Below, piece after piece: positions 34,486 to 43,918 of a stretch of DNA of 64,000 bases. This DNA comes from JACCTH01 sp963761985 (GTDB lineage: Bacteria > Actinomycetota > Acidimicrobiia > Spongiisociales > ZC4RG35), in NCBI GenBank assembly GCA_963761985.1, contig CAVXIT010000003.1, forward strand, positions 62,001-126,000, written 5' to 3'. The notes beneath the pieces were generated by a model. The model was not told the origin of the DNA. It searched no databases and saw nothing but the letters and a program-made list of their open reading frames with translations. The translations under genes were made by a program, and so were the position numbers. Within the stretch, counting starts at the first letter, position 1, and the number at the start of each line of letters is the position of its first letter.

Positions 34486-35664
34486 CTAGGGTCGACTGGC
34501 CAGCGCTTTCGACATGCGTTCCATCGCAATTTCAAGGTCTTCGTCGGCCAGGGCATAGGAAAGACGGGCGTAACCGTCCAGTCCGAACGCTTCGCCCGGA
34601 ACGATCGCTACGTCCGCCTCCTCCAGTAGGAAGGAGGCAGCCGCCATCGAAGATTCGAAGCCATCTACCTGTGGGAAGGTGTAAAACGCCCCCTCCGGTT
34701 CGAGGCACTCGACCCCGTTCATCTGGTTGAGCCAGCCCACCATCGCTTGTCGTCTCTTGTCGAAGGCATTGCGCATTTCTTCGATCGGCTCGCGAGGACC
34801 GGTGAGCGCGGCAAGGGCCGCTTGCTGGGCGATGTTGTTGACGTTTGAAGTGAGGTGGGACTGGTGATTGGAAGCGGCCTTAATCACGTCGTTCGGGCCA
34901 ACCAGCCATCCCACCCGCCACCCGGTCATGGCGAAAGTCTTCGCGACTCCGTTGACGATCAAGCACCGATCAACGAGCTCAGGAACGGCCGCGATCGAGG
35001 GAGCAGAGGCCAGGCCGTTGTAGATCAAGCGCTGATAGATGTCGTCGGTGAGCACCCACACTCCTCGTTCAGCTGCCCAGCGCCCGATTGCCCCGACCTC
35101 GGCGGCGGTGTAGACCGCCCCGGTCGGGTTGGACGGAGAGACGAAGATGAGCGCTTTGGTGCGTTCGTTGGTTGCCCGGTCCAGTTGCTCGATCGAAACC
35201 TTGAATCCTCCGGCGGCATCGGTTTTGATCGCGACCGGGGTGGCACCGGCTAACTGACTCGCCTCGGGATAAGTGACCCAGTAGGGGGCAGGAACGAGCA
35301 CTTCGTCGCCGGCGTCGAGGATCGCCGCCAAGCCGAGATAGACGGCTTGTTTGGCGCCGTTGGTGATCAACGTTTGAGTGGCGTCGACGGACGAGCCCGA
35401 AAATTCGTTGGTGTACTGAGCCACCGCCTCGCGCAACGGAGGCAGCCCGTTGTTGGGGGTGTAGTGGTGGTTGGCGGGGTCGAGCGCCGCCTGGCGCGCA
35501 GCCTCGACGATGTGTGGCGGCGTGGGGAAGTCGGGTTCACCTGCTCCCAGACTGATCGTGGGACGGCCGGCGGCTTTCAGCTGACGGGCGCGTTCGGTGA
35601 TTGCCATCGTCGACGACTCGGCGATGCTTCCGACCCTCTTCGAAACGCGTTCGGAAACGGGCAC
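34486..35664 (-). CDS. Class I pyridoxal-phosphate aminotransferase (aspartate aminotransferase-like)
   Basis: A GTG at 35664 opens 392 residues. SLGAGEPDFPTPPHI is the N-terminal substrate region, NGAKQAVYLGLAAI and VPAPYWVTYPE bind the cofactor, SPSNPTGAVY is typical, VNGVAKTFAMTGWRVGW holds the Schiff-base Lys, and YARLSYA carries the carboxylate-binding Arg. The closest functional group is aspartate/prephenate aminotransferase of the AspC/PatA subfamily; exact specificity cannot be read. Heptad repeat site D lies upstream. Confidence 0.93.
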   Translation of the reverse strand: MPVSERVSKRVGSIAESSTMAITERARQLKAAGRPTISLGAGEPDFPTPPHIVEAARQAALDPANHHYTPNNGLPPLREAVAQYTNEFSGSSVDATQTLITNGAKQAVYLGLAAILDAGDEVLVPAPYWVTYPEASQLAGATPVAIKTDAAGGFKVSIEQLDRATNERTKALIFVSPSNPTGAVYTAAEVGAIGRWAAERGVWVLTDDIYQRLIYNGLASAPSIAAVPELVDRCLIVNGVAKTFAMTGWRVGWLVGPNDVIKAASNHQSHLTSNVNNIAQQAALAALTGPREPIEEMRNAFDKRRQAMVGWLNQMNGVECLEPEGAFYTFPQVDGFESSMAAASFLLEEADVAIVPGEAFGLDGYARLSYALADEDLEIAMERMSKALASRP

Positions 35665-35688
35665 CTAGGTACCTTAAGAGACGAGGGG

Positions 35689-35735
35689 TCAGGTGTCAGG
35701 TGTCAGGTGTCAGATCTGACCCCTGATCTCTGATC
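35689..35735. repeat. Heptad inverted repeat, site D
   Basis: The left arm has TCAGGTG three times in tandem and then TCAGATC. The right arm has TCTGACC, CCTGATC and TCTGATC. GGGGTCAG at 35685-35692 can pair with CTGACCCC at 35716-35723. It lies between the divergent-side end of the aminotransferase gene and the 3' end of the LEA-like gene. Confidence 0.8.
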
Positions 35736-35736
35736 T

Positions 35737-36120
35737 CTAGGTCCCCTTGACCTCGTCGATGCCTTCTTGAGCCACTTCCTTCACGTCGGAGGCGGCTTCT
35801 TTGGCCGCTCCTTTGACGTCGGAGGCTGCTTCCTTGGCAGTGTCCTTGACGTCGCTCGCGCCTTCCTTGGCCGCATCGGCTACGTCAGCCGCTGCTTCGC
35901 CGGGAGTGGAGGAGCGCATGTCGCTTACCTTTTCCTTGCCCTTCTCCCAGGCGTCCTCGGCTGCGTCCTTGACCTTCTCCATCACCGGCCCAGCCTTTTC
36001 GACGCCTTCCTTGGCAACGTCCTTCGCCTTCTCGACGAGCGGCCCGGCTTTCTCGACTGCGTCTTCGGCTAGCTCTTTGCCCTTCTCGACCATCCCTTTC
36101 AAAGTGTCTTTGATCGACAC
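35737..36120 (-). CDS. LEA-like / apolipoprotein-like amphipathic repeat protein
   Basis: A GTG at 36120 with an excellent ribosome site (AAAGGAGG, spacing 6) opens 127 residues. It is almost entirely Ala, Lys, Glu, Asp and Val in 11-residue repeats, such as AKEAASDVKDT, AKEAASDVKGA and AKEAASDVKEV. This is the pattern of group 3 LEA proteins and other amphipathic helical proteins linked to desiccation and osmotic stress. No Cys, Trp or Tyr is present. Function by analogy only. It may be co-transcribed with the nuclease gene 48 bases upstream. Confidence 0.75.
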   Translation of the reverse strand: MSIKDTLKGMVEKGKELAEDAVEKAGPLVEKAKDVAKEGVEKAGPVMEKVKDAAEDAWEKGKEKVSDMRSSTPGEAAADVADAAKEGASDVKDTAKEAASDVKGAAKEAASDVKEVAQEGIDEVKGT

Positions 36121-36168
36121 GGCACCCTCCTTTGGTGAACGTATTGCTGAACCTAGCGAGATCCGTGG

Positions 36169-36942
36169 CTACGGGTAGCGGTAGCGGGACAGGATGCGGC
36201 CGAAGGGATCGAGGAGCAACGCCGTATCACCATCGTTGTTCCAGACGGGGCCGTCGTTACACCAGGTCAGTCGATCGTCCGGCGCATCGGAACATCCACT
36301 TGTCACTGTTATCGATGCTCTACTCGCGATCTCTTGGGAGGAAAAGGTGAAACGGTTGACCGACGACTCGTCGCGTATCTGGAAGCCACTCAATTCAATG
36401 GGCTCCGCGCCGGTGTTGGTAATAACGATGATTTCCTGGTCATCAGATCCAGCAGGGTTGTAGACGACATCGGTGATCACCAACCTCGCCAGCGGACCGT
36501 CTGCGCCGCATATATCCGTTCCCCACAAACCTTGCTTGTTTTCTCTCGCGTCATTCTCGGCTTCTTGGATCTCGGGCGGACTAGCGCTCAGGGCAAGGGC
36601 GTGACCGCTTCTGACCAGGTCGAGGTTGATGAAGCGGCCGTCGTGGAAGACGTCGGCGACGCTGCGATCGAATTGATCGAGGCCGACGATTTCGAATCGA
36701 ATCTCTTCACCCTCAATTTCGTTTGCCAACCAATCGCGGCTTTCGGCTCCAAAGCACTCGTCCTGCTCCGGGGCATTCACGCCCGCCAGTCGCACCTCAA
36801 AGACATCCGCTCGAAAGCTGTCACCGTCAGCAATGGAATCGACTGTGGCAATAAAACCGACAACCGGAGCAGCAGTCGTAGTGACGGATGGCGCCGAAGC
36901 GCAGGCGCACAACACCAGCCATACGACACTGCGTCGATTCAT
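36169..36942 (-). CDS. Secreted lipoprotein nuclease: staphylococcal-nuclease domain fused to lamin-tail domain
   Basis: Encodes 257 residues from ATG 36942, which overlaps the preceding stop as ATGA. The N-terminus is a signal with a probable lipobox (WLVLCAC). Residues about 30-155 are a thermonuclease domain: SIADGDSFRADVFEVRLAGV gives the metal-site Asp and catalytic Arg, and DQFDRSVADVF the second Arg region. Residues about 165-257 form a lamin-tail domain (LVITDVVYNP, ITNTGAEPIELSGFQIRD). Lamin-tail domains accompany extracellular nucleases in bacteria. It should degrade nucleic acids outside the cell. Confidence 0.85.
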   Translation of the reverse strand: MNRRSVVWLVLCACASAPSVTTTAAPVVGFIATVDSIADGDSFRADVFEVRLAGVNAPEQDECFGAESRDWLANEIEGEEIRFEIVGLDQFDRSVADVFHDGRFINLDLVRSGHALALSASPPEIQEAENDARENKQGLWGTDICGADGPLARLVITDVVYNPAGSDDQEIIVITNTGAEPIELSGFQIRDESSVNRFTFSSQEIASRASITVTSGCSDAPDDRLTWCNDGPVWNNDGDTALLLDPFGRILSRYRYP

Positions 36943-38282
36943 GGCAAGGCTTGGGCAGCGCGCCGGGCGGCGATGTGGATGAGGTCCCATACTCCGGAGA
37001 AGGGCGGGGCATATGCGAAATCGATCCAGGCCAGTTCCTCTACTCCGATCTCTGCCCAGAGAGCCATCGCCAGCGCATCGATCTTCTTGCCCGAACCAGG
37101 GCCTCCGATGATTTGGGCGCCGAGCAAGCGACCGCTGGTGGCATCGGCGATGACCTTGAGCTCGACCGGGGCCGCATTGGGCCAATAGCCGGCGGTGTTG
37201 GTCCCGGCGACCTTTCCAGATACAACTTCAAAACCAGCTGCTTCGGCTTGGAGCGAAGTGAGGCCAGTCCGAGCCAGCTCGACCTCACCGACCTTGGTGA
37301 TCGCCGTGCCGAGGACACCGGCGAACTTCGCCTTCTCTTTCCCATTGATGATTGCGCCGATGTTGGTCCCGGCGATACGACCGGCTTTGTTGGCAACCGT
37401 GCCGAGAGCGACATTGACCTGACGCCCGCTCACCCGATGCGTAGCCTCGGCGCAATCTCCAGCCGACCAAACCCCTTCGATATTCGTTTCCTGGAATTCG
37501 TTGACCGCCACCGCGCCGGATTCGCCAAGAGCGATTCCAGCTTCATCGGCGAGGGCGCACTCGGGGCGAGTGCCGAGCCCAAGGACGATTAGCTCGGCCG
37601 GAATCATGTCATGTTCGGTGGAGACTCCTTCGGACGACACCGCAACGACCGGAGCGGACACGCGCAGGTCAATCCCGAGCCGCCGAACAGCCTCGTTGGC
37701 CTGCTCGCCCATGTCGGGGTCGATGGTCCGTGACAGGACATGCGTGCCACGGGTAACCAAAGACACGTTGATGCCGCGATGAACGAGAGCCTCGGCAGCC
37801 TCCAAACCGATGTAGCCGCCACCAACGACGGCCGCGCGCTTGACCCCGTCGTCCACCACATCGCGCAGATGAGCGGCGTCGTCCAACGAACGCAAACCGT
37901 ATGCCCCGGCAACTCCGGCGATCGTGTCGGGACGCGCCGGGTTGGCGCCGGTCGAATACATGAGGTAGTCGAAGCCGATCCGCGTCCGCTCGTCATCTTT
38001 CTCAACAACAACTGATCGCCGTTCGAAGTCGATGGCGCGTACGGTCGTCTGCAGTTGCACCTCGATGTCCCTTGCGGCGAACTCGGCGGGAGTGCGCGCC
38101 ACCAACCTGTCGATCGAGGAGACCTCGCCTCCGACGAGGTAGGGCTCACCACACGCCGAGTAGCTGACGTGGTTCCCGCGTTCGAAAGCGATCACCTCTA
38201 AGCCGGGGGCCAAACGCTTGGCCTGGCTGGCGGCGGACATGCCGGCGGCATCTCCGCCAACGATCACCAGGCGTTCGGTCAT
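36939..38282 (-). CDS. CoA-disulfide reductase / NADH oxidase-like flavoprotein
   Basis: Encodes 447 residues. LVIVGGDAAGMSAASQAKR is the FAD site, SYSACGEPYLVGG holds the single redox Cys of CoA-disulfide reductases (Cys near 44), AAVVGGGYIGLEAAEALV is the NAD(P)H site and GVWSAGDCAE the second FAD motif. The C-terminal dimer domain (FAYAPPFSGVWD) is complete, and no rhodanese domain is attached. It may reduce CoA disulfide or a persulfide, or oxidise NADH with oxygen. It lies in one operon with the MFS gene before it and the nuclease after it, with ATGA overlaps on both sides. Confidence 0.9.
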   Translation of the reverse strand: MTERLVIVGGDAAGMSAASQAKRLAPGLEVIAFERGNHVSYSACGEPYLVGGEVSSIDRLVARTPAEFAARDIEVQLQTTVRAIDFERRSVVVEKDDERTRIGFDYLMYSTGANPARPDTIAGVAGAYGLRSLDDAAHLRDVVDDGVKRAAVVGGGYIGLEAAEALVHRGINVSLVTRGTHVLSRTIDPDMGEQANEAVRRLGIDLRVSAPVVAVSSEGVSTEHDMIPAELIVLGLGTRPECALADEAGIALGESGAVAVNEFQETNIEGVWSAGDCAEATHRVSGRQVNVALGTVANKAGRIAGTNIGAIINGKEKAKFAGVLGTAITKVGEVELARTGLTSLQAEAAGFEVVSGKVAGTNTAGYWPNAAPVELKVIADATSGRLLGAQIIGGPGSGKKIDALAMALWAEIGVEELAWIDFAYAPPFSGVWDLIHIAARRAAQALP

Positions 38283-39643
38283 CCGCCGTTCGGCAATCCG
38301 CCTGAGTCAGCGCCGGCCTGGGCAAATGGGCCTTCGAACCTCCAGTTGTTCTTGGCCTGGCGAGCCTTCTCGACGTCGACGAAAGCGAGGAGGATGAATC
38401 CGAGGACAAAGAGGACGATCAAAGAGAGGATCGCCTTTCGGCTACTGCCTGTGACCTGGTTGACGATTCCGAAGAGGAGCGGTCCCCAGATGGCGGCGAA
38501 TTTCGAGAACACCGAGTAGAAGCCATAGAACTCGGCCGAGGCCTCCTCGGGAATCATTGATCCATAGAGGCTGCGCGACAGCGCCTGGGTCGCACCAAGC
38601 ACCAGCCCAACCGACGCGGCGAGACCAAGGAACGGCAGGAACTGGCCGTCCGGGAGGCGATAGCCGAGCACCGACACCCCGATCCAGAGCACGAGCGAGA
38701 TGAGAATCGCCCGCTTGGGACCAATCCTTCCGGCGATCCAACCGAAAGTCAAAGCCCCGACGAAAGCCACGGCCTGGACCACCAGGAATGCAATGGCGAC
38801 ATCGGCCGTCTCCAGACCGAGGGTCTCGGTGGCAAAGGCCGAAGAGATGGCGATGACCGTTTGGACGCCGTCGTTGTAGAGCAAGAAGGCGAGGAGAAAT
38901 AGGAGCAAATGGGGAAATTTGCGCAAGCGTCGGATCGTGTTGATGGTGCGGCCGAATCCGATACGAACGTACTTGGAGATCCGGCTGCCTCCCTGGAAAG
39001 GAAGACTCTGCGGCTCTCCCGGTTCGCTCAGGCGACGAAACGAGAAAATCGCGAACCCGAGCCACCAAAGCCCGGCGAACACGATGGCGATGCGAGCCGC
39101 GGTGGCGGCGAAGCTGTCCGGACTGAACTGAATCAGGATTAATGAAAGAAGGAACTGCAGACCGCCGCCGAGATAGCCGAACGCAAAACCCTTCGACGAG
39201 ACCCGGTCGATAGTGTCGTCGGTGGTCAAGTGCGGGAGCAGGCTGTCGTAGAAGACGGCCGCGATGGCCCAGCAGGTTTCGACGACCAGGAAGAGAATCA
39301 CGGTCGGCCAAACCGCACCCGGGCCGACGAACGCAAAACCGATCGAGAGGACCGCGCCGCTGTAGGCGAAGACCCGCAGGAAGCGAAGCTTCGACGCGGC
39401 GAAGTCACCGATCGCACCCATCACGGGGGAAAGAACAAACGCGATGATCGCCGCGGCGCTCACCATGAAGCTGAACATCGACTCTCCGTCGACCAATCGG
39501 CCGAAAAGCGGGACGCCACCCTCGGGCATGATCTCGCCGGTGAAGATCGCAGGGAGCAAAACCGCGAGCGTGGTGGTCGTGTATGCCGAATTTGCCCAGT
39601 CATACATCGCCCAGCCGAAGATCGAACGGCGGTCGTTTCGCAT
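38279..39643 (-). CDS. MFS transporter, UMF1/Atg22 family
   Basis: Encodes 454 residues from ATG 39643; the open frame extends to 39775, but that part covers the divergent promoter and is not conserved. The N-terminus GWAMYDWANSAYTTTT is the UMF1 mark, about 12 membrane helices follow, and ASAEFYGFYSVFSKFAAIWG matches the second-half motif shared with the MFS protein at 32181. Homologues include the yeast vacuolar effluxer Atg22; the substrate here is unknown. It heads an operon with the flavoprotein and nuclease genes. Confidence 0.88.
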   Translation of the reverse strand: MRNDRRSIFGWAMYDWANSAYTTTTLAVLLPAIFTGEIMPEGGVPLFGRLVDGESMFSFMVSAAAIIAFVLSPVMGAIGDFAASKLRFLRVFAYSGAVLSIGFAFVGPGAVWPTVILFLVVETCWAIAAVFYDSLLPHLTTDDTIDRVSSKGFAFGYLGGGLQFLLSLILIQFSPDSFAATAARIAIVFAGLWWLGFAIFSFRRLSEPGEPQSLPFQGGSRISKYVRIGFGRTINTIRRLRKFPHLLLFLLAFLLYNDGVQTVIAISSAFATETLGLETADVAIAFLVVQAVAFVGALTFGWIAGRIGPKRAILISLVLWIGVSVLGYRLPDGQFLPFLGLAASVGLVLGATQALSRSLYGSMIPEEASAEFYGFYSVFSKFAAIWGPLLFGIVNQVTGSSRKAILSLIVLFVLGFILLAFVDVEKARQAKNNWRFEGPFAQAGADSGGLPNGG

Positions 39644-39695
39644 GCGGCCGCCGACTTTACGGTGGATACCTATCGGGCCGGGGTAGGTTGAGCCG

Positions 39696-40919
39696 ATGCC
39701 CAGGTCCAGATGGTTGTTCGGCGCGCTCCTATTGCTCACCGCGTGCTCGGGCGGAGGGGAGCTGGCGACCTCCACGCTGGCCGATTCGACGACGTCGACG
39801 TCGGCGGTCGCTCATTCGACGACCTCGACTGCCGCGACGACGACCGCATCGACTGCCGCGGCCACCACCAGCGTCGCGTTGCCAACGTTGCAGGCCCTCA
39901 CCTACACCGAGCTTGCGTCTGGTCTCCCCTTCCCAACGATGATCAGCGCCCGCCCCTCCGATGGCGAGCTGTTCTTCTCCACGAAGGATGGACAGGTGTG
40001 GATGTTCGAGGGCACCGAGCCGCGACCGGTGCTCGACATCAGCGACCTGGTGACCAACAGCGGTGAACAGGGGCTCTTGGGGATGGCCTGGCACCCAAGC
40101 GATGCCTCGCGGCTCTTTCTCCATTACTCCGACGACAACGGCGACACAACGATCGTCGAGTACACCGATCTCGATCCGAATAGCGCACGCTTGTTGCTCA
40201 GCGTTTCCCAGCCGGCGGCCAATCACAACGGCGGAACGATCGAGTTTGGCCCCGACGGCTATCTCTGGATCGCCCTCGGTGACGGTGGTGGCGGCGGCGA
40301 CACCTTTCGGACCGGGCAAACGACCGATGATCTGCTGGCGAGCCTCCTTCGCATCGATGTCGATGCGGGAGACCCGTACGGCATTCCGCCCGATAACCCC
40401 TACGTCGACGGGGGCGGATCGCCCGAAGTCTGGGCCATTGGTCTGCGCAACCCTTGGCGGATCGCTTTCGACGAGGGCCTCGTTTATATCGGCGACGTCG
40501 GCCAGAACGCCTTCGAGGAAATCAATGTGGCCCCGGCGACGGCTCCGGGGCTCAACTATGGCTGGAATATCACCGAAGGATTTCACTGCTTCGAGCCGGC
40601 CGAAGGCTGCGACACGGGTGGTCAAACGCTGCCTGTGGTCGAGGTTTCACACTCCGATGCCGGTACCTGTTCGATCACGGGAGGTGTCGTCTATCGAGGC
40701 ACCGCGATCCCCGAACTGACCGGTCATTACTTTTACTCCGACTACTGCGGCGGATGGTTGCGGAGCTTTCGCTGGGATGGGGCCGCGGCCACCGAGCCCC
40801 AGGACTGGACGGAACAAGTGGGCACGCCTGGTGGGGTCGTCTCGTTTGGCCTTGACGCTGCCGGCGAGGTCTTCGTCCTCACCGACGAGGCGATCTTCCG
40901 CATCGACGCGATCCGTTAG
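39696..40919 (+). CDS. Lipoprotein PQQ-dependent glucose/sorbosone dehydrogenase family protein
   Basis: Encodes 407 residues. A signal with lipobox LLTAC anchors it outside the membrane, followed by a Thr/Ser/Ala linker of about 45 residues. The rest is a six-bladed beta-propeller of the sugar dehydrogenase type: EQGLLGMAWHP, NHNGGTIEFGPDGYLWIALG (catalytic His and PQQ region), GLRNPWRIAF and GLNYGWNITEG. In this family PQQ is the cofactor of soluble aldose oxidation; several homologues have no proven substrate. The promoter is shared with the divergent MFS gene. Confidence 0.9.
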   Translation: MPRSRWLFGALLLLTACSGGGELATSTLADSTTSTSAVAHSTTSTAATTTASTAAATTSVALPTLQALTYTELASGLPFPTMISARPSDGELFFSTKDGQVWMFEGTEPRPVLDISDLVTNSGEQGLLGMAWHPSDASRLFLHYSDDNGDTTIVEYTDLDPNSARLLLSVSQPAANHNGGTIEFGPDGYLWIALGDGGGGGDTFRTGQTTDDLLASLLRIDVDAGDPYGIPPDNPYVDGGGSPEVWAIGLRNPWRIAFDEGLVYIGDVGQNAFEEINVAPATAPGLNYGWNITEGFHCFEPAEGCDTGGQTLPVVEVSHSDAGTCSITGGVVYRGTAIPELTGHYFYSDYCGGWLRSFRWDGAAATEPQDWTEQVGTPGGVVSFGLDAAGEVFVLTDEAIFRIDAIR

Positions 40920-40930
40920 GGCTACCCGTG

Positions 40931-41053
40931 TTTCTCCCCCGAAGGGGGAGTGGATGCCGACGAAGGAGGCAGACGAGGTGGGGCCGCGTCCGACGGGCAA
41001 GAAAACGCTCCCCACCCCTCGCTGCGCTCGGGTACTCCCCCCTCCGGGGAAAA
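40931..41053. mobile_element. Palindromic MITE/REP-like element with terminal inverted repeats
   Basis: The left end contains CTCCCCC-GAA-GGGGGAG (40934-40950) and the right end ACTCCCCCCTCCGGGGAAAA (41034-41053). The right end, reverse-complemented, is close to the left end. Inner segments GAGGCAGACGAGGTGGGG (40964-40981) and CTCCCCACCCCTCGCTGCG also match each other in inverted orientation. The 123-base unit folds back on itself and encodes nothing. It sits between the sugar dehydrogenase and herA and may end transcription of the former. Confidence 0.6.
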
Positions 41054-41096
41054 CCTCTGTCAGGTTTCTGTCGACCCTACCTTTAACCTCGGTGGG

Positions 41097-42788
<1,692 letters not shown>

Positions 42789-42793
42789 GCCCA

Positions 42794-43918
42794 ATGGTCA
42801 AAATTCTCCACACAGCCGACTGGCACGTCGGGCGCACCATCCGTGGCCGCTCCCGGGAGGACGAGCACCGCGCGGTTCTGGCCGAGATCGCGTCGATTGC
42901 CGCGGATGAGCAAGTCGACCTGGTCTTGCTCGCCGGCGATGTCTTCGATGGGCCGGCGCCCAGTCCGACCACCGAAGAGATCGTCTATCAAGGTTTACTC
43001 GCCTTGGCCAACGTCGCTCCGGTCGTACTGGTGGCCGGTAACCATGACAGTCCGAGTCGGCTCAGTGCGGTAGAACCGCTGCTCCGGCTTGGGCGGGTGC
43101 AGGTTGGTGCCCGCGTCGCTCGCGAGGGGACCGTCGACTTCGAAGATCTGGCCACGAGGATCGCCCTCGTTCCTTTCATCAGCAAGAAAGGAATCATCCG
43201 CGCCGAGCAGATCCTTTCTCTCGACAGCACCGAGTTACGGACCGAGTTCGCCGACCGGATCAAGGAGATCATCGCCGCCCTCTGTGCCGGGATGACGATC
43301 GACACCGTCAACATCGTCCTCGGTCATCTCATGGTTCACGGCGGCCAAACCGGGGGAGGTGAACGGTCAGCGCATCTTTTCGAGTACGCGATCCCCACGG
43401 CGAGCTTTCCGAGTCATTTCAACTATGTGGCCCTCGGGCATCTTCATCGCCCCCAGCGAATTCCTGCCGCGGTGCCGACCTGGTACGCGGGCTCACCGCT
43501 CCAACTCGACTTCGGCGAGGAGAAGGATCGCAACGCGGTGCTGCTCGTGACTGCCGAGCCGAGCCTGCCTGCCGTGGTTGAACCCCGTTATCTCGAAGCC
43601 GGGCGACGGTTGGCGACATTGCGGGGCACGCTCGAGGAGATCCGGGGGGCCGACGTAGGCGACGCGTATCTGCGCATCGAGCTTGACGATCCCCTCCGGA
43701 TCGGGCTGCTCGAAGAAACCCGTCAGCTCTTTCCAAACGCGGTAGAGGTACGGCTGCGATCACCTTCGCCGGGGGATGCGAGCCGCGGTCCGGGGAGGAT
43801 CGGACGTCCGCCAGCCGAGTTGTTCGCCGACTATCTCGAAGGCAGGTCGATTGCCGATCGCCGTCTCAACGAGCTTTTTGCAGAGCTTCTCGCCGAGGCG
43901 CAGGAGGCAAGCGTATGA
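42794..43918 (+). CDS. sbcD: Mre11/SbcD family exonuclease subunit
   Basis: Encodes 374 residues. The calcineurin-like phosphoesterase motifs are all present: ILHTADWHVGRT, LLAGDVFDGPAP, LVAGNHDSPSRL, NIVLGHLMVHGG and YVALGHLHRPQ. These bind two Mn ions. With Rad50 it should process broken DNA ends, cutting as endo- and 3'-5' exonuclease. It starts six bases after herA and overlaps the rad50 gene as ATGA, which shows translational coupling of the complex. Confidence 0.94.
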   Translation: MVKILHTADWHVGRTIRGRSREDEHRAVLAEIASIAADEQVDLVLLAGDVFDGPAPSPTTEEIVYQGLLALANVAPVVLVAGNHDSPSRLSAVEPLLRLGRVQVGARVAREGTVDFEDLATRIALVPFISKKGIIRAEQILSLDSTELRTEFADRIKEIIAALCAGMTIDTVNIVLGHLMVHGGQTGGGERSAHLFEYAIPTASFPSHFNYVALGHLHRPQRIPAAVPTWYAGSPLQLDFGEEKDRNAVLLVTAEPSLPAVVEPRYLEAGRRLATLRGTLEEIRGADVGDAYLRIELDDPLRIGLLEETRQLFPNAVEVRLRSPSPGDASRGPGRIGRPPAELFADYLEGRSIADRRLNELFAELLAEAQEASV

